From Mucilaginibacter dorajii (GTDB lineage: Bacteria; Bacteroidota; Bacteroidia; Sphingobacteriales; Sphingobacteriaceae): 52,270 bases of DNA. Below are positions 8,387-15,470 of the stretch, in pieces. The stretch lies in contig NZ_JANTYS010000035.1 of NCBI RefSeq assembly GCF_024808255.1, positions 1 through 52,270 on the forward strand. The letters run 5' to 3'. The position numbers and the translations under genes are program-made. How positions within the stretch are numbered: position 1 is the first letter of the stretch; each line of letters starts with the position of its first letter. The notes below the pieces were generated by a model. That model was not told the DNA's origin, did not search any database, and saw nothing but the letters and a program-made list of their open reading frames with translations.

Positions 8387-8986
8387 ATGAAAAATTCATT
8401 CAAAATTTCAGCTTTAATTTTAGCTTTTGCCGGATTAGGATTTGGCGCAAAAGCACAAACAGCAACTACTACCACTACAACAACTACTACCACCACAACA
8501 GGCGGTATCCGTTACAGCATTGGTGTCGACGCTGGTATCCCGGTTGGTAACTTCAAAGATAACTACAAATGGAACTTAGGCGGTTCGGTACAGGCAGATA
8601 TCCCGGTTTACAAAAATCAATTGTTTGTAACTGTTAACGCGGGCTACAATAACATATTCGGTAAAAAAGACATTGGTGGTATTGCCGGTGTTGATGCTAC
8701 CGATTTCCACTTAATCCCGGTTAAAGCAGGTTTAAAATTCTTCCCTATCGAGAATTTCTACATCCAGGGCGAAGCTGGTGCAGCATTTTTGTTAAACAAA
8801 TCTGATGTTGGTGCTAACAAATCAACCGCGTTTGTTTACGCTCCGCAAATTGGTGTTCAGTTCCCGGTAAGCAAAAGCAGCTTTATTGATGCAGGTGTAC
8901 GCTATGAAGCTACCACTAAATACGCAACCGGTGTTGACCAAAGCAAAGTGAATTTTATTGGTCTTCGTGTAGCTTACGGTTTTTAA
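8387..8986 (+). CDS. Outer-membrane beta-barrel protein with an N-terminal poly-threonine tract
   Basis: A 199-residue secreted protein. The signal peptide (about 1-20) ends at AKAQ. The mature N-terminus then has Thr-Ala followed by twelve consecutive threonines. The remainder reads as an eight-strand type barrel of alternating hydrophobic residues (YSIGVDAGIPVG, VTVNAGYNNIFG, FYIQGEAGAAF, SFIDAGVRYEA). It ends in a terminal strand LRVAYGF with the C-terminal Phe favoured by outer-membrane insertion. An in-frame ATG two codons upstream (8381) is an alternative start. No function beyond an OmpA/porin-like barrel can be assigned. A terminator follows. Confidence 0.85.
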   Translation: MKNSFKISALILAFAGLGFGAKAQTATTTTTTTTTTTTGGIRYSIGVDAGIPVGNFKDNYKWNLGGSVQADIPVYKNQLFVTVNAGYNNIFGKKDIGGIAGVDATDFHLIPVKAGLKFFPIENFYIQGEAGAAFLLNKSDVGANKSTAFVYAPQIGVQFPVSKSSFIDAGVRYEATTKYATGVDQSKVNFIGLRVAYGF

Positions 8987-9010
8987 TATCGATCCTACAT
9001 TTACCTGATA

Positions 9011-9047
9011 AAAGGGGAGGTCATAGTTGGCCTCCCTTTTTGTTTTT
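9011..9047 (+). terminator. Terminator after the beta-barrel gene
   Basis: GGGAGG and CCTCCC pair around a short loop and are followed by a run of T residues, 25 bases beyond the stop codon at 8984-8986. Confidence 0.7.
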
Positions 9048-9161
9048 GGATATTTTTTTAATTTGTGCACAACTATAATTCAATAAAAACGTATCAATTA
9101 TTCACAAACTTTGTAACTTAACGCCTTTAATACATTTTACCATCACCTGTTTATAATTGAT

Positions 9162-10589
9162 ATGAAGAAAATACTCATCATTGATGATGAAGTTAACGTA
9201 GCCTTATTGTTATCTAAGTTTCTAATACGTAACGGCTTTGATGTAAGTACAGCATCAAGTGGTAATGCCGGTATGGAAGCGCTTAAGAGTGGTGAATTCA
9301 ACCTGGTGCTTTGCGATTTTAGACTGGAGGATACGGATGGCCGCGAAATGCTCAGGAATATAAAAACACAATATCCTAAAACTGGTGTAATTATTATTAC
9401 CGGCTACTCGGATATAAAGATGGCTGTCGAACTTATTAAAATGGGGGCTTATGACTATATTACCAAGCCGCTGTATCCTGATGAGATCCTGAACACCATT
9501 AACAAGGCGTTTGAAACACACTATGCCCTGGTTGAAGAAGCCGGAAATACTACAACTGTAATTGCCGATAAATCAAAAAGCAAGGAAACTAAAAAACAGG
9601 GTTTTGCCAGCGAGTTTGTAGCCGGAACGAGCAAAGCATCCAAAGAATTATTAAGACAAATTGAATTGGTTGCGCCTACCAATTACAGCGTGATCATATT
9701 AGGCGAAAGTGGTACAGGTAAAGAATCGGTAGCTAAAAGCATTCACTTAAATAGCCCGCGTCACAACCAGCCTTTTATTGCCATGGATTGTGGTTCATTG
9801 ACCAAAGAGCTGGCCGCGAGTGAATTTTTTGGCCACGAAAAAGGGTCATTTACAGGTGCTTTATATACCAAAATAGGTCACTTTGAAATGGCCAACGGTG
9901 GTACCTTGTTTTTAGATGAAGTAGGTAACTTATCATATGAGATCCAGGCTGCCCTGCTTCGCACTGTACAGGAGCGCAAGGTTAAAAGGATAGGCAGCAC
10001 TAAAGAGATTGATTTGGATGTGCGAATTATAATAGCTACCAACGAGAACCTGCAGGAAGGCATCCAGCGAGGGAAATTCAGGGAAGATCTTTACCATCGA
10101 TTTAATGAGTTTACCATATACATGCCGCCATTGCGTGATCGTGGAAATGATATTATGCTATTGGCCGAGCATTTTTTAAGAATAGCAAATAACGAACTTG
10201 GCCGTGATGTTGATTCGTTTTCGCCCGAGGTAATTGATTGTTTCATGAACTACAGGTGGCAGGGTAATATTCGCGAACTGAAAAATGTGATCAGGAGGGC
10301 GGCGTTATTGGCCGAGGATAATGAGATTACCATGAAAGCTTTGCCCCTGGAGATCTCGAACTTTAAAACACCTTCATTTGAGCAATCGTCATATTCATCA
10401 TTTGCCCATGAAGCACCGGAAGTTAAAGAAAATCGTCATGATCTGAAAAACGCGGCGCTTGAGGCTGAATATGAAACTATTATACGGGTTTTGAGAGAGG
10501 TGAATTTTAACAAAACTAAAGCAGCCGAGATTCTTAAAATAGATAGAAAAACATTATATAATAAAATGAAAGCCATCAACCTTAAGTAA
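9162..10589 (+). CDS. NtrC-family sigma-54-dependent response regulator
   Basis: A 475-residue transcription activator in three domains. The receiver domain (1-120) has acidic pair D8/D9, phosphoacceptor D52, T80 and K102. The AAA+ sigma-54 interaction domain (about 145-390) has Walker A GESGTGKE from G181 and the sigma-54 contact loop GSFTGA at 228-233, with Ser replacing the usual Ala. A Fis-type helix-turn-helix at the C-terminus ends in KAAEILKIDRKTLYNKMK. Phosphorylation should drive oligomerisation and ATP-dependent opening of sigma-54 promoters. No full histidine kinase is adjacent; instead a 69-residue DHp-like protein starts three bases after its stop. Confidence 0.93.
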   Translation: MKKILIIDDEVNVALLLSKFLIRNGFDVSTASSGNAGMEALKSGEFNLVLCDFRLEDTDGREMLRNIKTQYPKTGVIIITGYSDIKMAVELIKMGAYDYITKPLYPDEILNTINKAFETHYALVEEAGNTTTVIADKSKSKETKKQGFASEFVAGTSKASKELLRQIELVAPTNYSVIILGESGTGKESVAKSIHLNSPRHNQPFIAMDCGSLTKELAASEFFGHEKGSFTGALYTKIGHFEMANGGTLFLDEVGNLSYEIQAALLRTVQERKVKRIGSTKEIDLDVRIIIATNENLQEGIQRGKFREDLYHRFNEFTIYMPPLRDRGNDIMLLAEHFLRIANNELGRDVDSFSPEVIDCFMNYRWQGNIRELKNVIRRAALLAEDNEITMKALPLEISNFKTPSFEQSSYSSFAHEAPEVKENRHDLKNAALEAEYETIIRVLREVNFNKTKAAEILKIDRKTLYNKMKAINLK

Positions 10590-10592
10590 AAG

Positions 10593-10802
10593 ATGGATTT
10601 GCAAAAACAGGAAAGGGCCCCGGAGGACGAGACCCTGCGCAAACTGAAGCACGATATCAAGAATCAGCTATCAAATATTCATTTGGCTCTTGAGCAATTG
10701 AAATACGAATTGCCCGATATGCCCGGGGATAGCTTGTTTTATATAGATATGATTAACACCAGCTCAACCAAAATAAATGACCTGTTGAACAACGCAGGTT
10801 AA
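10593..10802 (+). CDS. Small protein resembling an isolated histidine-kinase DHp (H-box) helical hairpin
   Basis: A 69-residue protein starting three bases after the NtrC-type regulator stop, so surely co-transcribed. Residues 16-36 (centre LKHDIKNQLSNIHLAL) look like an H-box: a histidine followed by an acidic residue, then a conserved-looking Asn. A second amphipathic helix (DMINTSSTKINDLLNN) follows a short linker. That is the layout of one dimerisation/histidine-phosphotransfer hairpin. There is no ATP-binding domain, signal peptide or membrane segment. By analogy with Spo0B or HPt proteins it might relay phosphate to the neighbouring regulator or compete for it. This is inference from motif and position. 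A strong terminator follows. Confidence 0.7.
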   Translation: MDLQKQERAPEDETLRKLKHDIKNQLSNIHLALEQLKYELPDMPGDSLFYIDMINTSSTKINDLLNNAG

Positions 10803-10830
10803 GCCTGTGTAAAGGGTATGTTCTTTTTTA

Positions 10831-10858
10831 AAACGCCAAAACTTTTTGGCGTTTTTTT
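10831..10858 (+). terminator. Terminator of the response-regulator operon
   Basis: A perfect 11-base inverted repeat (AAACGCCAAAA at 10831-10841, complement at 10844-10854) around CT, followed by T residues, about 30 bases after the DHp-like gene. Confidence 0.85.
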
Positions 10859-10922
10859 GTTTAATACTGGTAACAGAATAAGGAGATTAAAGTCAAAGGG
10901 ACGAGGGTCAAAACTTGCTTTT

Positions 10923-10957
10923 GTCTTAGCTCTTGAATCTAACCTCTTGACTCTATA
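10923..10957. repeat. Five-heptad block upstream of the AI-2E transporter gene
   Basis: Five consecutive heptads: GTCTTAG, CTCTTGA, ATCTAAC, CTCTTGA, CTCTATA. The block ends five bases before the ATG at 10963. A weaker opposing arm may lie at 10880-10913. It matches the layout of blocks upstream of purH, mreC and the DUF5916 gene, which also end in CTAT. Confidence 0.7.
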
Positions 10958-10962
10958 AGTAA

Positions 10963-12006
10963 ATGTCGGTTTTTAACTATAAGCAGCGTAATAATATCAT
11001 CCTGGCAAGCATTATTGTGCTTGGTTGTTTTTTACTTTATGCCCTTAGTGGTTTGTTTAGCAGTATACTTGGTGCAGTTGTTTTGTATACCATTTTCAGA
11101 CCGTTGTATGTAAACCTGGCCGAAAAACGTAATTGGCCTAAGGCCGCAGTAGCCCTCATTATTATTTTCACATCGCTTATTGTTATCGTAATCCCATTTC
11201 TTACATTGAGCATTATGGTGGTGGGTAAAATATCAAGTATCGATATCAAATCGTTACCTATTGATCAATGGACATCAAAAATTGACGCCTTTGCGGCTGC
11301 AAATCTTAACCAGCCGCATTTTGCCGAAGATACCCTGCAAAAACTGGGTACGTTTGGTACAAGCCTGTTCCCATCTATATTAAGCAGTGCAGCAAGTATT
11401 ATTTTAACCTTGCTGGTGCTGTATTTTATTTTATATTTTATGCTTACGCAAATGCGTGAATTTGAGGCCGGTTTGCTTAAATATGCGCCTTTCAGGGAGC
11501 AACATGCATTAAAGTTTGCAGCAGCCCTACGCGATTCTACCTATTCTAACGTTTTAGGACAAGGTATAATAGCACTTACCCAGGGAATCCTGTTGGCCAA
11601 TGGCTTCTGGATCTTTGGTATACCCGATCCTATATTTTGGGGGGTAATAGCCATATTTATTTCATTTTTGCCGGTGGTGGGTGCACCAACGTTGTGTATC
11701 CCGGCAAGTATTTTGTTGTTTGCGCAGGGGCATAACTGGCAGGGGGTATTATTATTAGCTTACGGGTTGCTGTTTATTGGTAATATTGATAATTTTTTAA
11801 GGATGATCATCAATAAGCGTATTGCTAATACACATCCCATTATATCCATCATTGGGGTGTTTATAGGTTTACCCCTTTTTGGAATTTTAGGCTTGGTATT
11901 TGGGCCGGTTTTGTTATCTTACTTCCTGTTGTTAATGGAAATTTACGAAACAAACCGGATGGCCGCCGATAGGCTGGAACGAATACGCACAGTGCCGGAA
12001 AATTGA
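10963..12006 (+). CDS. AI-2E family transporter (YdiK/PerM-like membrane protein)
   Basis: A 347-residue polytopic inner-membrane protein with about seven or eight hydrophobic helices. Two lie near the N-terminus (IILASIIVLGCFLLYALSG and following). A pair sits near residues 65-90, and a soluble loop of about 60 residues follows. A C-terminal cluster contains GIIALTQGILLANGFWIFGIPDP, typical of the AI-2E transporter (PF01594) fold. Family members export autoinducer-2 or act in ion/proton exchange. The substrate here is unknown. It is a single-gene unit, with a heptad repeat block between its upstream terminator and its start. Confidence 0.88.
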   Translation: MSVFNYKQRNNIILASIIVLGCFLLYALSGLFSSILGAVVLYTIFRPLYVNLAEKRNWPKAAVALIIIFTSLIVIVIPFLTLSIMVVGKISSIDIKSLPIDQWTSKIDAFAAANLNQPHFAEDTLQKLGTFGTSLFPSILSSAASIILTLLVLYFILYFMLTQMREFEAGLLKYAPFREQHALKFAAALRDSTYSNVLGQGIIALTQGILLANGFWIFGIPDPIFWGVIAIFISFLPVVGAPTLCIPASILLFAQGHNWQGVLLLAYGLLFIGNIDNFLRMIINKRIANTHPIISIIGVFIGLPLFGILGLVFGPVLLSYFLLLMEIYETNRMAADRLERIRTVPEN

Positions 12007-12076
12007 CACAAACAATGAACTATTTTGTAAACAAAACATAAAAAATAAACAAAGAACAAAAAACTATTTATACAGA

Positions 12077-12099
12077 AATTGTATACAAATTATACAATT
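12077..12099. promoter_or_regulatory. Inverted repeat, candidate operator upstream of the ytxH cassette
   Basis: AATTGTATA (12077-12085), CAAAT, TATACAATT (12091-12099): perfect 9-base arms around a 5-base spacer. It lies 63 bases before the ytxH start in an AT-rich intergenic region. The size fits a dimeric regulator site. No regulator is identified. Confidence 0.45.
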
Positions 12100-12161
12100 G
12101 ATGATATTTGGCAAGGTATTAGTATTAATCAATCAAATGTTCAACTTAAAATTATATTACA

Positions 12162-12428
12162 ATGAATGATAACTCAAAAGTAGTTGTTGCATTACTTGCA
12201 GGCCTGGCAGCAGGGGCAGCTTTAGGAATTTTATTTGCACCTGACAAAGGTAACGAGACCCGCGACAAACTGACCGAATCATTGAAGAACCTTGGCGACT
12301 CGATCAAAGATACTGCCGCGGCCGAAATAGATAACCTGGTAGGGTTAAAAGACAAGGTTGTTGAGAACATTAAATCAAAGATCCGCGGTGCCGAAGAAGA
12401 GTATCAGGACGATCTGGAACACGCATAA
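12162..12428 (+). CDS. YtxH domain-containing protein
   Basis: An 88-residue protein of the YtxH/gas-vesicle GvpP-like stress family. A single hydrophobic stretch at 8-27 contains the family hallmark GLAAGAALGILFAPDKG. A long amphipathic, charged helix with possible coiled-coil character runs to the C-terminus. It is probably anchored in the inner membrane with the helix in the cytoplasm or periplasm. It heads a three-gene cassette with a holin-like membrane protein and a hypothetical protein, an arrangement common in Bacteroidota and often linked to envelope or general stress. Confidence 0.88.
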   Translation: MNDNSKVVVALLAGLAAGAALGILFAPDKGNETRDKLTESLKNLGDSIKDTAAAEIDNLVGLKDKVVENIKSKIRGAEEEYQDDLEHA

Positions 12429-12439
12429 TTTGATAATTA

Positions 12440-12473
12440 CCCGGATAGCTGATGTTTGAATCAGCTACCCGGG
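12440..12473 (+). other. Stable hairpin between ytxH and the holin-like gene
   Basis: CCCGG-A-TAGCTGAT and ATCAGCTA-C-CCGGG pair over 13 bases with one mismatch around a 6-base loop. No U run follows, so it is more likely an mRNA-processing or stabilising element, or a leaky attenuator, than a terminator. An alternative ATG for the next gene at 12452 falls inside the stem. Confidence 0.6.
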
Positions 12474-12502
12474 ATTATAAAATTATTTATAAACACCTAT
12501 CT

Positions 12503-12853
12503 ATGGAATCTGAAAAAGAAACAAAACCACCATTACCACCCATTATTGATCAGCTAAAAGAATACGCCGAAACGCGTTTTAAACTTTTAAAATACGAAGC
12601 TATTGAAGGTAGTACTTCAATTTTGGCCAGTGTGATCACGGATGTAGTGGTGGTAATAAGCATGGTTTTGTGTTTTATTTTCGCCAGTGTTACCTTAGCT
12701 TATTTCCTGGCCGATGTACTGCATTCCAACTGGGAGGGCTTTGGATGTGTCGCACTCATTTATTTGATTATAGCCATTATTATAAAATTGAACAAAAGTT
12801 CTATCGAAAAGCCATTGGCTAACATCTTCATTCAAAAAATATTTAAAAGGTAA
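12503..12853 (+). CDS. Phage-holin-family-like membrane protein (Phage_holin_3_6 type)
   Basis: A 116-residue protein with a charged cytoplasmic N-terminus, an amphipathic segment (LKEYAETRFKLLKYEAIEG) and two long hydrophobic helices at about 45-70 and 80-100. This is the layout of the actinobacterial holin-X/DUF1469 group, which is not necessarily phage-derived. The start at 12503 is chosen because the longer open frame (from 12452) begins within a hairpin and adds an unlikely extension. It sits in the middle of the ytxH cassette. The role is probably in the envelope; the exact function is unknown. Confidence 0.75.
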   Translation: MESEKETKPPLPPIIDQLKEYAETRFKLLKYEAIEGSTSILASVITDVVVVISMVLCFIFASVTLAYFLADVLHSNWEGFGCVALIYLIIAIIIKLNKSSIEKPLANIFIQKIFKR

Positions 12854-12858
12854 ATACC

Positions 12859-13305
12859 ATGGGCTACCAGATAAAAAGTATAAGCGACTTGCAGGACGAA
12901 ATATTTAGGTTGAGGACAATAGAAACCCAGCAAAGCGTTGCTTTAAAAGCCCGGTTTAGCAGTCCATCGGCTATATTTTCGTCGGTGCTTACTTTGTTCC
13001 CTCGTTCGGCTGATAGTGATGGCGTGCGCACTCCCGGTCTTTTTCATCCCGATATTATTAACCTCGTATCGCGGTTTCTGATTCCGCTTACGCTGAATAA
13101 AACCATCTTCAAAAAATCTAACTTTATTGTTAAAACATTGGTGGGTTTGGTATCCCAAAAGGCATCACACTATGTTAATGAAGAATCTGTTTCGGGCATT
13201 TGGGGTACTGTAAAAGGTATTTTTGAAAAATTTACCAAAAAGAAAGCTAAAGACGATTACAAGCCAGAGCCTTATAAAAAACCTGTCGACGGCCCGGCTG
13301 TATAA
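12859..13305 (+). CDS. Hypothetical protein of the ytxH/holin cassette
   Basis: A 148-residue protein starting five bases after the holin-like gene. The N-terminal 30 residues are predicted helical and polar (ISDLQDEIFRLRTIETQQ). A moderately hydrophobic centre follows (DIINLVSRFLIPLTLNKTIF and FIVKTLVGLVSQKAS). The tail is very lysine- and proline-rich (KKKAKDDYKPEPYKKP). No named domain is recognised. Position and tail suggest a membrane-associated partner of the other two cassette proteins. Confidence 0.7.
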   Translation: MGYQIKSISDLQDEIFRLRTIETQQSVALKARFSSPSAIFSSVLTLFPRSADSDGVRTPGLFHPDIINLVSRFLIPLTLNKTIFKKSNFIVKTLVGLVSQKASHYVNEESVSGIWGTVKGIFEKFTKKKAKDDYKPEPYKKPVDGPAV

Positions 13306-13345
13306 GCAATTTGCCTCCTGTTATAACTCAATTAACATAAAAAAC

Positions 13346-13353
13346 TATTTTTG
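13346..13353 (+). promoter_or_regulatory. Predicted -7 box (TATTTTTG) for trmB
   Basis: Exact match to TAnnTTTG, 17 bases before the GTG start at 13371. A -33 element is not evident. Confidence 0.45.
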
Positions 13354-13370
13354 CACTTTATTTTAATAAA

Positions 13371-14021
13371 GTGGGAAAAGATAAGTTAAGGCGATTTGCC
13401 GAAATAGATACGTTTAGCAATGTACTGCAGTTAGATGCAGGCAAACCTTTTAAAGGCGAATGGGGTGCCGGGTTTTTCAAAAATAATAACCCGGTTGTTT
13501 TAGAGCTGGCCTGCGGTAAAGGTGAGTATACCGTTAACCTGGCCCAGCTATTTCCTGGTAAAAATTTTATTGGCGTTGATTATAAAGGCAACCGCATCTG
13601 GCGCGGTGCTAAAACAGCCGTTGAAGAGAATGTACCTAATGTTGCATTCCTGCGGATTCAGATAGAGAACCTGCTGGATTATTTTGCCGATGGCGAGGTA
13701 GATGAGATCTGGATCACCTTTCCGGATCCGCAGCCACAATTAAGCCGCGAAAAAAAGCGCTTAACCTCTCCACGGTTTTTAGATAAGTACATTAAAATAT
13801 TAAAACCATCCGGCTGTGTGAATTTAAAAACCGACAATGATGGTTTACACGCCTACACCGCCGAAAAGATTGAAGAGCTAAAACTCAAGCTACACATCCG
13901 TACCGAAGACCTTTATCATTCATCATATGCCGATGAGGTTTTATCGATCAAAACCTATTACGAGAAAAAATATTTGAAGGATAATAAAAACATTAATTAC
14001 CTTAAGTTCTCTTTTTGCTAA
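13371..14021 (+). CDS. trmB: tRNA (guanine-N7-)-methyltransferase
   Basis: A 216-residue SAM-dependent enzyme that makes m7G46 in tRNA variable loops. Motif I is LELACGKGEYTVNLAQ near residue 43. The family-specific DEIWITFPDPQPQ with its catalytic region is near 113, followed by the KTDND segment. The start codon is GTG, preceded closely by a -7 box. The length is normal for the family. It is expressed alone and ends in a perfect hairpin. Confidence 0.93.
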   Translation: MGKDKLRRFAEIDTFSNVLQLDAGKPFKGEWGAGFFKNNNPVVLELACGKGEYTVNLAQLFPGKNFIGVDYKGNRIWRGAKTAVEENVPNVAFLRIQIENLLDYFADGEVDEIWITFPDPQPQLSREKKRLTSPRFLDKYIKILKPSGCVNLKTDNDGLHAYTAEKIEELKLKLHIRTEDLYHSSYADEVLSIKTYYEKKYLKDNKNINYLKFSFC

Positions 14022-14053
14022 AACGCTAAAAGCTTTAAGCTTTTAGCGTTTAT
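14021..14053 (+). terminator. Terminator after trmB
   Basis: Perfect 15-base arms (14021-14035 and 14037-14051) around a single T, beginning at the last base of the trmB stop codon. The U tract is short (TTTA). Confidence 0.7.
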
Positions 14054-14092
14054 TGGAGAAAAATGTTCAATTAATTTTATGTGCCGTCAGTT

Positions 14093-14127
14093 GGCTTTAA
14101 GCTTTCGGCCTTTAGCTTTCAGCTTAA
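14093..14127. repeat. Five-heptad block abutting the start of the alkyltransferase-like gene
   Basis: GGCTTTA, AGCTTTC, GGCCTTT, AGCTTTC, AGCTTAA: five in-phase heptads, 35 bases, ending at the base before the ATG at 14128. There is no opposing arm. Same layout as the other five-heptad blocks but a different heptad sequence. Confidence 0.7.
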
Positions 14128-14460
14128 ATGGAGGATATCACCTTTTACGAAAAAGTTTACCAGGTTGCCCGGTTAATTCCCGAAGGCAGAGTAACATCAT
14201 ATGGCGCTATCGCCGCTTACCTGGGTACCAAAGGTTCGTCGCGTATGGTAGGGTATGCCATGCAGGCGGCAGGTAGGATTGAGCCGCCTGTCCCTGCTCA
14301 CCGGGTGGTAAACAGGCAGGGCTTACTGACTGCCAAATTTCATTTTGGCGGCAACCGCATGCAGGAAATGCTGGAAAGTGAAGGTGTACAGGTAAAAGAC
14401 GACCAGGTACAGAATTTTAAAAATGTATACTGGGACCCCGGTATTGAACTGGCATTATAG
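14128..14460 (+). CDS. Alkyltransferase-like (ATL) DNA base-flipping protein lacking the acceptor cysteine
   Basis: A 110-residue protein equal to the C-terminal DNA-binding domain of O6-alkylguanine-DNA alkyltransferase. The helix-turn-helix region GRVTSYGAIAAYLG is at 20-33, and the Arg-finger segment GSSRMVGYAM at 36-45 (R39). The active-site motif, normally PCHRV, reads PAHRV with A57 in place of the alkyl-acceptor Cys. It therefore cannot repair by alkyl transfer. Known ATL proteins bind O6-alkylguanine, flip it and hand the lesion to nucleotide excision repair, and the same is inferred here. It overlaps the convergent VOC gene by six bases. Confidence 0.88.
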   Translation: MEDITFYEKVYQVARLIPEGRVTSYGAIAAYLGTKGSSRMVGYAMQAAGRIEPPVPAHRVVNRQGLLTAKFHFGGNRMQEMLESEGVQVKDDQVQNFKNVYWDPGIELAL

Positions 14461-14811
14461 CATCTCCAATAACTCTATCCTGTTGCCAAAAGGATCTATA
14501 AAAGAAAAGCGTTCCCTGCCGGGTATTACCGGTTCTTCTAAAAATTCAACATGGTGGCTTTGCAGATGCAGGCGGGCAGCGGCAACATCGGTAACCTCAA
14601 AGGCATTGTGCCTTGAGGTACGGGGCATCGCTTCTTCGGTACTTAAATGCAGCTGGATATTGGCAATATTAAACCAATAACCTTTTGAATTGAATTTTGG
14701 CCTTTCAATCCGTTGCAGGCCAATAATGTCGGTATAAAATATTCTTGCCTCTTCCAGGCGTTCCGGCAGAACAACTATTTGAAAATGGTCGGCACGTTTA
14801 AAGTTGATCAT
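14455..14811 (-). CDS. VOC (glyoxalase/bleomycin-resistance) family protein
   Basis: A 118-residue protein of the vicinal-oxygen-chelate fold with two beta-alpha-beta-beta-beta modules. It begins HFQIVVLPERLEEARIFYTD, and GYWFNIANIQLHLS provides a central metal-site histidine (LHLS). HVEFLEEPVIPG and FIDPFGNRIELLEML close the second module, with the terminal Glu typical of a metal ligand. It could be a dioxygenase, lyase or binding protein; the substrate is unknown. It converges on the ATL gene. Confidence 0.82.
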   Translation of the reverse strand: MINFKRADHFQIVVLPERLEEARIFYTDIIGLQRIERPKFNSKGYWFNIANIQLHLSTEEAMPRTSRHNAFEVTDVAAARLHLQSHHVEFLEEPVIPGRERFSFIDPFGNRIELLEML

Positions 14812-14812
14812 A

Positions 14813-14940
14813 AGCCCCCTCTAATCTCCCCCTGTAGGGGAGACTTTTTATTAATTTATTTTAATCCTTTTTGCAAGAATAAATTCGCTATCGATTATGC
14901 TTTTAAAGCCTCCCTACTGGGGAGGGTTGGGTGGGGCTTT
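14813..14940. repeat. GC-rich palindromic intergenic element, copy 1
   Basis: The left end (14813-14848) begins AGCCCCCTCTAATCTCCCCC. The right end (about 14905-14940) closes with GGGAGGGTTGGGTGGGGC. Internal short hairpins (CCCCCTGTAGGGG and CCTCCCTACTGGGGAGG) lie near each end. The same two ends, reversed in order and strand, occur at 48895-48995. It is a dispersed palindromic family without a gene. Confidence 0.7.
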
Positions 14941-15318
14941 CTACTCATCCTCCGCAAACACCAACAGGTAATTGTTTATATCCTTAATGGTAAATTCGGT
15001 AGCGCCGTAAAATGTAGTTTCCAGGCCCCTAACTATCGGCACAAGGTCTTTGATCTCCTCAAAAAATGCCCGGATGTTTTTAAGTTTGATGTATAGTAAC
15101 ATGGAAGCGCCGTCCTGCCGGCTAATATCAGGTAGTTCTTCACCAAGGCTTACAAAGGTTTGAAACATAAAGGTAACATTACCTTTTGCCATCATGGCCC
15201 ATACCAGGTTGTCGCCGGTTTCGGGCACGGTAACCACCAGGCTAAAGCCCAGCAGCTGGTAAAACTTAATGGTTTCGTTAATATCCTTAACAAAAATGTT
15301 GGGCGATAGGCTCTCCAT
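14941..15318 (-). CDS. VOC family protein, divergent
   Basis: A 125-residue glyoxalase-like fold protein. It opens with the typical NIFVKDINETIKFYQLLGF segment. It continues with MMAKGNVTFMFQTF and ends in a second module, TEFTIKDINNYLLVFAEDE. The usual metal-ligand histidines are largely missing, so a non-catalytic binding role is possible. It is unlike the neighbouring VOC gene in detail, so the two are not a recent duplication. A palindromic repeat separates them. Confidence 0.78.
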   Translation of the reverse strand: MESLSPNIFVKDINETIKFYQLLGFSLVVTVPETGDNLVWAMMAKGNVTFMFQTFVSLGEELPDISRQDGASMLLYIKLKNIRAFFEEIKDLVPIVRGLETTFYGATEFTIKDINNYLLVFAEDE

Positions 15319-15441
15319 GATTTTTTTAATTACGCTGTAAAAAATGATTTTAAACTCGTGCGATAAAAATAAATATTAATAACTTTAAATACTAATTTAT
15401 TTAGTAATTGTCGGCTATTTAAAATCGCAATTACAACAAAT

Positions 15442-15465
15442 CAGTAATTCATTAATTCAATAATT
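15442..15465. repeat. Three tandem octanucleotides before the AhpD-like gene
   Basis: CAGTAATT, CATTAATT, CAATAATT in phase, ending five bases before the GTG start at 15471. These are the reverse-complement type of the octads at 7772-7803. Confidence 0.6.
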
Positions 15466-15470
15466 AAAAA

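Noticed and set aside
12503..12853. Holin-like gene as evidence for a prophage
   Set aside because: No other phage genes are nearby, and the YtxH-holin-like-hypothetical trio is a common chromosomal cassette.
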